Source: an uncultured Verrucomicrobiales bacterium (GTDB lineage Bacteria; Verrucomicrobiota; Verrucomicrobiae; Limisphaerales; CANJSG01). From it: a stretch of 25,958 nt of DNA. The DNA is taken from the NCBI GenBank assembly GCA_946480965.1, contig CAMLMI010000022.1:1-25958 (forward strand), given 5' to 3'. The notes under the pieces were generated by a model. The model was not told the DNA's origin and searched no databases. It worked only from the letters and a program-made list of their open reading frames with translations. Positions 15,850 through 23,306 of the stretch are shown here, one piece after another (within the stretch, counting starts at the first letter, position 1; each line of letters opens with the position of its first letter). The position numbers and the translations under genes were made by a program.

Positions 15850-16854
15850 ATGACCCTATTGGACCAGATCGACCCCTTGAAGCAGGCCGCCTTGGCCGAG
15901 TTCGCCGCCGCCGCCGATCTCGCGGCGCTGGAGCAGGCGAAGGTCGCCTACCTCGGCGGCAACGGGAAGTTCACCGCCCTGCTCAAACAGCTCGGCACCC
16001 TGCCCAAAGAGGAGAAGCCCGCCGCCGGCAAGCTCATCAACGTGGCCAAGGCCGAACTGGAAGCGAAGCTGGCCGAACGTCGCGGCGACCTGGAACTCAA
16101 GGCCGCTCTGCCCAAGGAAGCCACGGACTTCACTCTCCCCGGCCGCCGTCGTTCGCTCGGCAAGCTCCACCCTTTGACCCAGACGGTGGAGGACATCGTC
16201 CGCGCCTTCCGCAAGCTCGGCTTCGCCGTCGCCGACGGACCGGAGATCGAGGACGAATACCACTGCTTCGACGCGCTCAACACGCCCGCCGACCACCCGG
16301 CCCGCGACAGCCAGGACACCTTCTACCTCGACACCCCGAAGCGTCCGCTGCTCCGCACCCACACCAGCTCGGTGCAGATCCGCGTGATGAAGTCCCAGCC
16401 GCCGCCGATCCGCATCATCATCCCCGGCCGCGTCTTCCGCCGCGACAACGCCGACGCCACCCACAACCCCACCTTCCACCAGATCGAGGGGCTCTACGTG
16501 GACAAGAACGTCACCGTCGGCGACCTCAAGGGCACCGTGGAATTCGTCTTCAAGGAGCTGATGGGCTCCGACACCAAGATCCGCTTCCGCCCCCACTACT
16601 TCAGCTACACCGAGCCCAGCCTGGAGATCGATTTCCAGAACGCGCTGGTGAAGAAGATGGGCAAGGAATGGCTCGAGATCGCCGGCTGCGGCATGGTCCA
16701 TCCCCAGGTCTTCGAGAACGTCGGCTACGATCCCGAAGTCTGGAGCGGCTGGGCCTTCGGCTTCGGCGTGGAACGCATCGCCATGCTCCGTTGCGGCATC
16801 AACGACATCCGCCTCTTCTACGAGAACAACGTGAAGTTCCTCCGGCAGTTCTGA
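15850..16854 (+). CDS. pheS: Phenylalanine--tRNA ligase alpha subunit
   Basis: PheS is the catalytic subunit of the heterotetrameric (alpha2-beta2) enzyme that charges tRNA-Phe. The 334-residue length is normal. An N-terminal helical tRNA-binding arm (about 1-90) precedes the class II synthetase core with LHPLTQTVEDI, the FDALN segment, HPARDSQDTFY, LRTHTSSVQIR, motif 2 GRVFRRDNADATHNPTFHQI and motif 3 GFGVERIAML. ATG 15850 was chosen for family length; the frame is open upstream without similarity. pheT, normally directly downstream, is absent here, so the beta subunit must be encoded elsewhere. Confidence 0.96.
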   Translation: MTLLDQIDPLKQAALAEFAAAADLAALEQAKVAYLGGNGKFTALLKQLGTLPKEEKPAAGKLINVAKAELEAKLAERRGDLELKAALPKEATDFTLPGRRRSLGKLHPLTQTVEDIVRAFRKLGFAVADGPEIEDEYHCFDALNTPADHPARDSQDTFYLDTPKRPLLRTHTSSVQIRVMKSQPPPIRIIIPGRVFRRDNADATHNPTFHQIEGLYVDKNVTVGDLKGTVEFVFKELMGSDTKIRFRPHYFSYTEPSLEIDFQNALVKKMGKEWLEIAGCGMVHPQVFENVGYDPEVWSGWAFGFGVERIAMLRCGINDIRLFYENNVKFLRQF

Positions 16855-16945
16855 GCCGGAAGCTCTTGCCGGGGCGCTGAATTTGGAACGTTCGGCGCGC
16901 GGTGCGAATTCGCGATGGGCTCGTCAGGTCGATTCTCGAATAGGC

Positions 16946-17449
16946 ATGAACACCCGACGATTGATCGGACTGTGCTTGGTCCCCGTGCTCCTGGCCGCCC
17001 TGGACGGCTCGGTGACATTGATGGGCCAGCCATCTGCCTACTGGGAGGGTGATCGGACACGGGTGCTCGAAGGCACGCCCGGATTCCGCCTCCTGCTGAT
17101 GCAGGGGCCCGCCAGCTACGTGGGCGGCCTGGCGGTCTGGGTGCTGGCGTTTGTCGGAATGATCCTGCTCCTGCCTTCGACACCGGCGCTGGCCGTGTGC
17201 CTCATGTTCACGCTGGGACACACGATCGGTGCGTTCTCCTGGATCAACCGGTTCGATTCTCCGCTGGCCCGTGAGCTGCCCATTTTCATCAACGCGATCA
17301 CCGCAGCGGGCCTGGCTCTAGGCATCCGATGGTGGGCGCGTTCGCCGCAGGAGGACGTTCCGTTGGGAGCCGGCCTGCCCAAGGCGGTCCGTTGGGTGAT
17401 CGTCGCTACGTTGTGCGCCATCCCCATTCTCTTCTCATGGCCAAGCTAA
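16946..17449 (+). CDS. Small polytopic membrane protein, unknown function
   Basis: The 167-residue product (from ATG 16946) has about five hydrophobic helices: LIGLCLVPVLLAALDGSVTL, YVGGLAVWVLAFVGMILLLP, ALAVCLMFTLGHTIGAFSWI, PIFINAITAAGLALGIRWW and VRWVIVATLCAIPILFSW. It is probably an inner-membrane protein. I do not recognise a family and see no catalytic signature. TTG 16883 is a possible earlier start but would add a polar, arginine-rich segment before the first helix. It follows pheS after 91 bases on the same strand, at the position where pheT would be expected. Confidence 0.72.
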   Translation: MNTRRLIGLCLVPVLLAALDGSVTLMGQPSAYWEGDRTRVLEGTPGFRLLLMQGPASYVGGLAVWVLAFVGMILLLPSTPALAVCLMFTLGHTIGAFSWINRFDSPLARELPIFINAITAAGLALGIRWWARSPQEDVPLGAGLPKAVRWVIVATLCAIPILFSWPS

Positions 17450-17603
17450 ATTAGCGCTGGGCCGATGAACATACAGCAACGCACTCCTGGAAAAACCGAC
17501 ATCGCAGGGCAAAGGATGAGGATGCGAGGGTAGTCGAGGAAAGCAGTCCTGCGGGCTTGCCGACGGCGGGGCATCGCGGTTGCAATCGTCGCGTCATGTA
17601 GCC

Positions 17604-17625
17604 GCAGTCGCTGAGTTTGGACTGC
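17604..17625. repeat. Short inverted repeat (GCAGTC/GACTGC)
   Basis: Six-base arms at 17604-17609 and 17620-17625 enclose a 10-base loop in the AT-richer gap between the two small membrane-protein genes. It has no T-run. It could be a chance hairpin or part of a degraded repeat. Confidence 0.25.
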
Positions 17626-17646
17626 AAGGTGGCATAGAAGATTTCC

Positions 17647-17943
17647 ATGAGGTTTGGACGCTCCAAATTGGATTGGTATGACTACGTCCTACTTGGGTTA
17701 GCTCTCGTGATCGTTTATCCCGACAAGGTTGTGGGGTGGTGGAACGGATGCACTGGCCGTGCGTTTCGATGGCTGCACGTGGTGGTTCTGGAGGTGTTCG
17801 CCGTTGCGCTGATGTGCGCATTCATGCTTTGGCTAATGCCAATCTATCCAAAGTTGGAGTGGTGGTATCCGGTCATGGGTGTTGGGGTGATTGCTCTGTT
17901 CAGAGCCGTCATGTGGGGTGTCGCTCGAGCGTTCGGTTTTTGA
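17647..17943 (+). CDS. Small tryptophan-rich membrane protein, hypothetical
   Basis: The 98-residue frame from ATG 17647 encodes about three hydrophobic segments (YDYVLLGLALVIVY, LHVVVLEVFAVALMCAFMLWL, WYPVMGVGVIALFRAVMWG) and is rich in Trp, Tyr and Val. This hydrophobic pattern is unlikely for a chance frame. Base composition is less GC-rich than the neighbouring housekeeping genes, so recent acquisition is possible. No family is recognised and no ribosome binding site is evident (upstream GAAGATTTCC). Confidence 0.55.
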   Translation: MRFGRSKLDWYDYVLLGLALVIVYPDKVVGWWNGCTGRAFRWLHVVVLEVFAVALMCAFMLWLMPIYPKLEWWYPVMGVGVIALFRAVMWGVARAFGF

Positions 17944-18323
17944 TCGCTGATGATTTTGCCGCCTCCTAAGAAAACTGGACGAGCAAATCAGCGGTTGGGA
18001 ACGAGAGTGAGGCAGGATAGTGCGAAGCGCGACGTAGGGCGAAAGTTCCCGCCAAGCTGCCGGAGGACGTTCAGATACGGAGACAGCTTCACTGGCGACT
18101 TCTGAGCGTCCGGGAGTTGCCAGTGAAGCTCTCACTGATGGAGTTCGCGCCCTGGCGGCTCGGCCGGAGCCTTCGCCCTACCCTTCCTGCTCCCCCGAAA
18201 TCGGGGCTTTGCTCCCGGCGCTTCTCCGTCCGCAATGCTCCAAGCCTGTCCCGACGTCGTTCCCGTTTCGTCACGCGCCCGTGATGGAAACGGACGATCC
18301 CGGCGGGCAGCTTCTCCCACTCC
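17944..18323. other. Noncoding gap of lower G+C, with an inverted repeat
   Basis: These 380 bases separate the 98-residue membrane protein from the phosphatase-superfamily gene. No frame with convincing protein character is seen on either strand; translations are Arg/Ser/Pro-rich. The stretch holds the 12-bp inverted repeat at 18085-18130 and a tight CCCCGA-AA-TCGGGG palindrome at 18193-18206. No promoter for the downstream gene could be assigned with confidence. Confidence 0.5.
18085..18130. repeat. 12-bp perfect inverted repeat with 22-base spacer
   Basis: AGCTTCACTGGC (18085-18096) and its exact reverse complement GCCAGTGAAGCT (18119-18130) flank 22 bases. There is no T-run after either arm, so it is not a typical terminator. 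It may be an operator, an RNA stem or a remnant of a mobile or REP-like element. Confidence 0.6.
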
Positions 18324-19427
18324 ATGAAAGCATCCTCGATCCTTCTGGGCCTCTTCGCCGTCGCCGTCGCGTGCTCCGTCTCGGCGGCGGAGCGCAAAAC
18401 CAAGAACGTCTTCCTCATCACCACCGACGGTCTGCGTTGGGAGGAGGTGTTCCGGGGCGCGGACGAACCGATGCTGTCGAAGGAGCATGGCAACTTCGGC
18501 AACACCAACGCCGCGCGCGAAGCCTGGTGGCGGCCGACGCCGGAAGCGCGTCGCGAGACGTTGCTGCCCTTCCTCTGGGGCACCGTGGCCCAGCAGGGCC
18601 AACTCTGGGGCAACCGTGCGAAGAAGTCCGATGTCCGCGTCTCCAACACCCGCAACTTCTCCTACCCCGGCTACAACGAGTTCCTCACCGGCTACGCCGA
18701 TCTGAAGATCGACAGCAACGACAAGGTGCTCAACGCGAACACCAACGTCTTCGAATGGCTCCACCGTCGGCCCGGCTTCGAGGGCCGCGTGGTGGCGGCG
18801 GTGAACTGGGACGTGCTGCCGTGGATTCTCAACGCGCCCCGCGCCGGCTTCCCGGTCTGGAGCGGCTTCGACGTGCCGGAGGGCACGAAGAGGCTGGCGG
18901 TGCCTGCCGTGCTGGATGAAACCGCGCGGCGCGGCCAGACCATCTGGGGCGGCGTCTTGCCCGACACCTTCATCGGTTCGGCCGCGCTCCACGCCGTCCG
19001 CACCGTCAAACCCCGCGCCGCCTATATCAGCTACGGCGAGACCGACGACTGGGCGCACGAAGGCGCCTACGAGCGCTATCTGAAATCCGCGCGCGCCTTC
19101 GACGCCTTCCTCGCCGAACTCTGGACCACAGTCCAAGCGATGCCCGAATACCGCGACAGCACGGCCTTCGTCATCTCCACCGACCACGGACGCGGCCCCG
19201 CGCCCGTCGCCTGGAAAAACCACGGCGGCAACGTGACCGACTCCGCCTACATGTGGCTGGCCGTGATCGGCCCCGACACCCCGGCCTTGGGCGAACGCTC
19301 CGACACGCCGCTCATCACCCAATCGCAGATCGCCGCGACGGTGGCAGCCTTGGTGGGAGAAGACTGGGTAGTCGGCAGCGGCAAGGCGGCCGCGCCCGTG
19401 CCGGGGATTTCGGGGTCCGCGAAGTAG
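18324..19427 (+). CDS. Secreted alkaline-phosphatase-superfamily hydrolase
   Basis: The 367-residue product has a signal peptide (about 1-22, ending VSAAE) and the metal-binding layout of the alkaline phosphatase superfamily (nucleotide pyrophosphatase/phosphodiesterase-like or sulfatase-like). Residues placed as two-metal ligands are D35 in TTDG, D241 and H245 in ETDDWAHEG, D287-H288 in STDHGRG, and H300 in KNHGG. In the nucleophile region, SYPGYNEFLTG aligns with the TFPNHxSxxTG pattern of nucleotide pyrophosphatases, putting S113 where they have threonine; the Cys/Ser-x-Pro-x-Arg sulfatase motif is absent. Substrate is unknown; a phosphomonoester or phosphodiester in the periplasm is likely. 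It converges with rho. Confidence 0.85.
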   Translation: MKASSILLGLFAVAVACSVSAAERKTKNVFLITTDGLRWEEVFRGADEPMLSKEHGNFGNTNAAREAWWRPTPEARRETLLPFLWGTVAQQGQLWGNRAKKSDVRVSNTRNFSYPGYNEFLTGYADLKIDSNDKVLNANTNVFEWLHRRPGFEGRVVAAVNWDVLPWILNAPRAGFPVWSGFDVPEGTKRLAVPAVLDETARRGQTIWGGVLPDTFIGSAALHAVRTVKPRAAYISYGETDDWAHEGAYERYLKSARAFDAFLAELWTTVQAMPEYRDSTAFVISTDHGRGPAPVAWKNHGGNVTDSAYMWLAVIGPDTPALGERSDTPLITQSQIAATVAALVGEDWVVGSGKAAAPVPGISGSAK

Positions 19428-19642
19428 GGCCGACGACCCGTCAAAAAGCATGTGGCAAGCCGGGAAAGCCACCTCTTTTCCGAGCGTAGCGGAGGAGGGC
19501 TGGTGAGAGGCGTTTTCCTTCAGGCTTTCAGAGGCTCAGCGTGCTCATTTCTTCGGTTTGAAGGTTTCCAGAAGGCAGCTCTGTTGCTCCCAAGAGGGGG
19601 AAACTGCGGGCGCGCGTTCGGTGGTCCGTTGACGTGATTGAT

Positions 19643-19660
19643 GGCGAACTCAAGTTCGCC
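19643..19660. repeat. Short palindrome GGCGAACT-CA-AGTTCGCC
   Basis: Eight-base arms with a 2-base centre lie in the 19428-19723 gap between the phosphatase gene and rho. The core resembles part of the arms of the 24067-24191 element (GCGAAC...GAGTTCG), which hints at a shared REP-like family. The rest of this ~240-base gap shows no gene. Confidence 0.4.
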
Positions 19661-19673
19661 GGCACGGAAAGAA

Positions 19674-19705
19674 AAAGCCCGTCCGCCTTGCGGGGGACGG
19701 GCTTT
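19674..19705 (-). terminator. Intrinsic terminator of rho
   Basis: Read on the minus strand, arms AAAGCCCGTCC and GGACGGGCTTT (19695-19705 and 19674-19684) form a strong stem that runs into TTTTTCTTTC, beginning 19 bases after the rho stop codon. Confidence 0.85.
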
Positions 19706-19723
19706 GTGGAGAACAGGCGGCGA

Positions 19724-21532
19724 TCAGCCCCCGCCCATGCCGAGCAGGAACATGATGTTGTTCGGCGTCTTCTTGAGCTTGTTCAGCAGCAGCTCCATCG
19801 CTTCGACCGGCGGCACGCCGGTGAGGGCGCGGCGGAGGACGACGATCTTGTTGTATTCGTCCGGATGGTAGAGCAGCTCTTCCTTGCGGGTGCCGGAGCG
19901 CTCGATGTTGATCGAGGGGAAGATGCGGCGGTCCACGAGGCCGCGGTCCAGATGCACTTCCATGTTACCGGTGCCCTTGAACTCCTCGAAGATGACTTCG
20001 TCCATGCGGCTGCCGGTATCGACGAGCGCGGTGGCCATGATGGTCAAGGAACCGCCTTCCTCCAGATTGCGCGCCGCGCCGAAGAAGCGCTTGGGCTTGT
20101 GGAGCGCGTTGGCGTCCACACCACCGGACAGGATCTTGCCGGAGTGCGGCTGGATCGTGTTGTAGGCGCGGGCCAGGCGGGTGATGGAGTCGAGCAGGAT
20201 GACGACGTCGCGCTTGTGCTCGACCATGCGCTTGGCCTTCTCGATCACCATCTCGGCGACCTGCACGTGGCGCTCGGGCGGCTCGTCGAAGGTGGAGCTG
20301 ATGACCTCGGCGGGGCGGCAGCTGCGCTCCATGTCCGTCACTTCCTCGGGGCGCTCGTCGATCAGGAGGATGAAGAGGTAGGCCTCGGGGTTGTTCTTGA
20401 TGATGGCGTTGGCCAGCTTCTGCATGAGCACCGTTTTGCCGGTGCGGGGCGGCGCGACGATGATGCCGCGGGTGCCCTTGCCGATGGGGCAGACGAGGTC
20501 GAGCACGCGGGTGTTCAGCTCCTCGGGATTGGTCTCGAGGATGAAGCGCTTGTTGGGGAACAGCGGCGTGAGGTTCTCGAAGAGCGTCTTGTCCTTCGCC
20601 TTGTCGGGATCGACGCCGTCAACGTTCTCGACCTTGAGCAGGGCGAAGAATTTTTCCTTTTCCTTGGGCGGACGGATCTGGCCCTGGATGAGATTACCGG
20701 TCTGGAGGTCGAAGCGGCGGATCTGCGAGGGCGAAACGTAGATGTCCTCGGGGCAAGGCAGGTAGTTGAAGCTCTGTGAGCGGAGGAAGCCGAAGCCTTC
20801 CGGCAGGATCTCCAGCACGCCTTCGGCGTAGAGGATGCCGCCGCGTTCGGCGTTGCGCTGGAGGATGTGGAAGATCACCTCGTGCTTCCGCATCGTGCCG
20901 AAGTTCTCGATGCCGAATTCCTTGGCCATCGCGTTCAGGTCGGCGATGGGCATGGCCTGGAGCTTGGCGATGTTCAGGTTCAGGCCGGGCTTCTTCTCGA
21001 CGACCTGCTTGGGCGCGGGCAAGGCGGCCTCGACTTCCGGGAGATCGAGCGCGCGGCGCGGGGCCTGGGCTTCATCGGCGTCGAGCGCGGGCTCGGGCGC
21101 GTAGGAAGGTTCGGGCTGATACATCGGTTCCCGGGGAGCGGGAGCCGGACCTCGCTGCGGAGGCCCGCCACGACGGTCTCCGCGATCGCCGCGCGGACCG
21201 CCTTTGCCCCCACCGGGACGATCACCGCCCTGGCGCGGGGCCGGGGCTGGCTTGGCGGCGGGTGCGGGTTTGGTCTCAACCGGCTTGGCTTCGACTGGAG
21301 CTGACGCTTCCGGTTCGGCAGGGGCCGGAGCATCGAACATCGGTTCCTGGCGTTCGGCCCTGGGGGCCGGGGCTTCCGGCGCGGGCGCGGCGACGGGCGC
21401 GGGTTCCGGAGTTGGAGCCGGAGTCTCGGCGGCGGGGGCCGCGATCAGCTCGGGTGTTTCTTCGGCGGGCGCGGCGGCTGCGGCCTTCGCGGACTTACGG
21501 GGAGCGCGTTTGGTGGTGGCGCGTGGTGGCAT
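19724..21532 (-). CDS. rho: Transcription termination factor Rho with extended disordered N terminus
   Basis: Rho is the hexameric RNA-dependent ATPase/translocase that ends transcription. Domains in the 602 residues: a low-complexity Ala/Pro/Glu-rich extension (1-185) with an RGG-like basic patch (about 100-128: [21 protein letters not shown]); Rho_N helical domain (about 187-229); cold-shock-like RNA-binding domain (about 232-305, EGFGFLRS); ATPase core with Walker A APPRTGKT (360-367), [10 protein letters not shown] (392-401), Walker [11 protein letters not shown] (443-452), Q-loop [20 protein letters not shown] and R-loop [13 protein letters not shown]. The core is complete, so the protein should be active. 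E. coli Rho is 419 residues; the excess is nearly all in the extension. It is monocistronic with its own terminator. No SD sequence is evident before ATG 21532. Confidence 0.97.
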   Translation of the reverse strand: MPPRATTKRAPRKSAKAAAAAPAEETPELIAAPAAETPAPTPEPAPVAAPAPEAPAPRAERQEPMFDAPAPAEPEASAPVEAKPVETKPAPAAKPAPAPRQGGDRPGGGKGGPRGDRGDRRGGPPQRGPAPAPREPMYQPEPSYAPEPALDADEAQAPRRALDLPEVEAALPAPKQVVEKKPGLNLNIAKLQAMPIADLNAMAKEFGIENFGTMRKHEVIFHILQRNAERGGILYAEGVLEILPEGFGFLRSQSFNYLPCPEDIYVSPSQIRRFDLQTGNLIQGQIRPPKEKEKFFALLKVENVDGVDPDKAKDKTLFENLTPLFPNKRFILETNPEELNTRVLDLVCPIGKGTRGIIVAPPRTGKTVLMQKLANAIIKNNPEAYLFILLIDERPEEVTDMERSCRPAEVISSTFDEPPERHVQVAEMVIEKAKRMVEHKRDVVILLDSITRLARAYNTIQPHSGKILSGGVDANALHKPKRFFGAARNLEEGGSLTIMATALVDTGSRMDEVIFEEFKGTGNMEVHLDRGLVDRRIFPSINIERSGTRKEELLYHPDEYNKIVVLRRALTGVPPVEAMELLLNKLKKTPNNIMFLLGMGGG

Positions 21533-21844
21533 AAAGCGGATTTCAGTTACAACGTCTGGCCTAGGGAAGACACCGGCGGCGCTGGATCGTTTGATCTCAG
21601 GTCGAGTGGCGTGGGAAAAACCCGGCGGATGCCGTCTCAGGCCGGCTGTTCGGATGCGGCTTCAGGGCCGATATTCAGGAACAGCGGATAGCGGGGTCGA
21701 AAGTGGGGGTTTCCGGTGCGAGCGTCAAGGGCCGGTTCTTGGCAAAAAGGCCCAGCGCTTTTTGGCTTCGGCGCATGTGCTCCGGACACAAAAAAGCGCG
21801 GATCGGCGAACCGATCCGCGCAGGAAAAAGAGAAGGACCGTTGC
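21533..21844. other. Intergenic region upstream of rho
   Basis: The 312 bases between the PEP-CTERM gene stop and the rho start contain the terminator at 21796-21821 and presumably the rho promoter and leader. No clear -35/-10 pair could be assigned. No protein-like frame is seen. Confidence 0.5.
21796..21821 (-). terminator. Intrinsic terminator of the minus-strand surface-protein gene cluster
   Basis: On the minus strand perfect 11-bp arms GCGCGGATCGG / CCGATCCGCGC enclose a TTCG loop and are followed by TTTTTTGTG. It lies 23 bases after the stop of the PEP-CTERM gene and is the only strong terminator seen downstream of the four-gene run. Confidence 0.9.
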
Positions 21845-22537
21845 TTAACGGCGACTGCGGCGCAGGGCCAAGGCCATCAATCCGGCGAGACCCAGAACGG
21901 AAGTGGCGGGCTCGGGCACCGGGGAAACGCTCGTGCCGGAAACGCCCACCATGTCGAAGCGCCAGGTGCCGGCGGTGCCGTAGGTGGAAGATGTTCCAAC
22001 ATACGAGGAGGCACCACCACCCGTCGCCGTGCTCTCAAACTCCGAGACGATGCGGAAGGCGAAGTTGGCGTTGTCTTCCGCTCCCGGAATGCTCGAAAGG
22101 TCAATGGAACGGGAAACAAAGACATTGCCCGTGGTCTGGGAGAAGACATCGGCGTCGATGAAATCGGTGCCGTTGATCGAGTATTGGAAACGCTCAAACC
22201 GGCTCGCAGTGGCGCTCCGACGCAGATCGTAGGAGATCGAGATCTCGACGAATCCGACGGTGCTCACTCGGAACTCAGCCCCGGCCGTCTTGTTGCCAAC
22301 ACTCGCAGCAGGAAACACAGCCAAGCTCAGGGCCATGTTGCCCGAGGACTGAGGATCGGACGAACTTCCCGAAAAGAACGTTTCGCTGACCCCGCCGATG
22401 CCATCGGCTGTGCCTGAACCCACAGAAGGACTCAGTGTGCTGCTGTTGAAATCCCACAGCGTGATCGTGTCGGCCGCTGCGGGCAGGGCGCAGGCGGCGG
22501 TGAGGGCAAGGAGCGATTTGGAGAGGACGTTTTTCAT
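21845..22537 (-). CDS. PEP-CTERM sorting domain protein
   Basis: The 230-residue protein has a signal peptide (about 1-22, ALTAACALPAAADT) and a C-terminal PEP-CTERM signal: VPEPATS, a short hydrophobic helix (VLGLAGLMALAL) and the basic end RRSRR. Such proteins are exported by Sec, then recognised by an exosortase and usually delivered to the envelope or exopolysaccharide layer. The mature part is Ser/Gly/Thr-rich and predicted beta-sandwich (DTITLWDFNS near the start, GTWRFDMVGVSG near the end), a pattern I associate with PEP-CTERM proteins of Verrucomicrobia and Planctomycetes. No enzyme motif is visible. It is the last gene before the terminator; the gap to the previous gene is 75 bases. 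No exosortase gene lies in the window. Confidence 0.9.
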   Translation of the reverse strand: MKNVLSKSLLALTAACALPAAADTITLWDFNSSTLSPSVGSGTADGIGGVSETFFSGSSSDPQSSGNMALSLAVFPAASVGNKTAGAEFRVSTVGFVEISISYDLRRSATASRFERFQYSINGTDFIDADVFSQTTGNVFVSRSIDLSSIPGAEDNANFAFRIVSEFESTATGGGASSYVGTSSTYGTAGTWRFDMVGVSGTSVSPVPEPATSVLGLAGLMALALRRSRR

Positions 22538-22612
22538 GGACGCGGTTGGTGGTGTTGGGAGCCTCGAACGCGGCGCACAGTCTCAAATCGGGACGAAAAC
22601 TGTCCAGCCTTC

Positions 22613-23269
22613 TCAGCTTCGGCGGCGGAAAAAGAGGGCGACGACGCCCAATCCGGCCAGGGCCAGGGTCGAGGGCTCGGGCACGACGGCGATGCCGGGG
22701 GAGCCGACCTCGGAGCCGGTCAGGGAATTGAAGGCCCCGTTCACACCCACGGCGCTCAACTGCGAGATCGCGCCGCTCAGGCCCGCCGTGTTGTCGAAGG
22801 TGAAGCCGCCCGTGCCTGCGCCGAAGGTGACCCCGGCCTGGAGCGTGCCGCCGGAGTTGTAGAGATTCACCGCATCACCACCGCTGCCCAGGCCGATGCC
22901 GCTGCCGCCATAGAACCCAAGGGTGAATCCGGAGGGAACGCTCCCGCCGAACCAAGCGGCCTTGAAGGCGTCGCCTTTCGCCGAGTCGGTATCACCCGCC
23001 GCGTCGCTCTCCATGAAGACGGCCACTTGGCCGGGCAACAGGCTCGTCACGCCGCGCAGGTTGAGGCCGGAGGCGAACACGGCGGAACTGTCGTCCACCT
23101 TCCAGCCAGTGAGGTCGAGCGTCAGCGAACCGATGTTCCGCACCTCGAACCAGTCGGCGGTGTAGGTGCTGTTGGCGCTGCCGGTCGAGTGGACCTCGGT
23201 GATGGCGATCTGCGCTTGAGCCGCGACGGGAAGAAGGCCGACGGCGAGAAGAACGAACTTAGGATTCAT
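22613..23269 (-). CDS. Lamin-tail-like domain protein with PEP-CTERM signal
   Basis: The 218 residues comprise a signal peptide (1-19, ending AQAQ), one lamin-tail-like (LTD) module and a PEP-CTERM tail (VPEPSTLALAGLGVVALFFRRRS in two parts: VPEPST plus hydrophobic helix plus RRRS). The LTD module starts AITEVHS, has WFEVRNIGSLTLDLTGW and LLPGQVAVFM, and ends GVNGAFNSLTGSEVGSPG. The same extended module occurs twice in the large upstream gene. LTD proteins are exported beta-sandwich domains often tied to surface attachment or extracellular enzymes; the role here is unknown. It lies 37 bases downstream of the prepilin gene on the same strand, so cotranscription is likely. Confidence 0.9.
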   Translation of the reverse strand: MNPKFVLLAVGLLPVAAQAQIAITEVHSTGSANSTYTADWFEVRNIGSLTLDLTGWKVDDSSAVFASGLNLRGVTSLLPGQVAVFMESDAAGDTDSAKGDAFKAAWFGGSVPSGFTLGFYGGSGIGLGSGGDAVNLYNSGGTLQAGVTFGAGTGGFTFDNTAGLSGAISQLSAVGVNGAFNSLTGSEVGSPGIAVVPEPSTLALAGLGVVALFFRRRS

Positions 23270-23306
23270 GCGGATGGTTTGGGGTGGGGTTCTCTGCGGG
23301 AGATTC

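Noticed and set aside
11951..15853. A plus-strand open frame of about 1300 codons opposite the sensor kinase gene.
   Set aside because: Its translation is Gly/Arg/Ala/Gln-rich with no domain, while the minus-strand frame has complete kinase and receiver motifs. High G+C produces long shadow frames.
17451..17666. Minus-strand frame of 71 codons between the two small membrane-protein genes.
   Set aside because: Cys/Ser/Arg-rich translation with no domain or start context. It overlaps the start of the hydrophobic plus-strand frame, which is the better candidate.
18193..18206. Palindrome CCCCGA-AA-TCGGGG as a terminator.
   Set aside because: The loop would be too small and there is no T-run; it is kept only as a note in the gap description.
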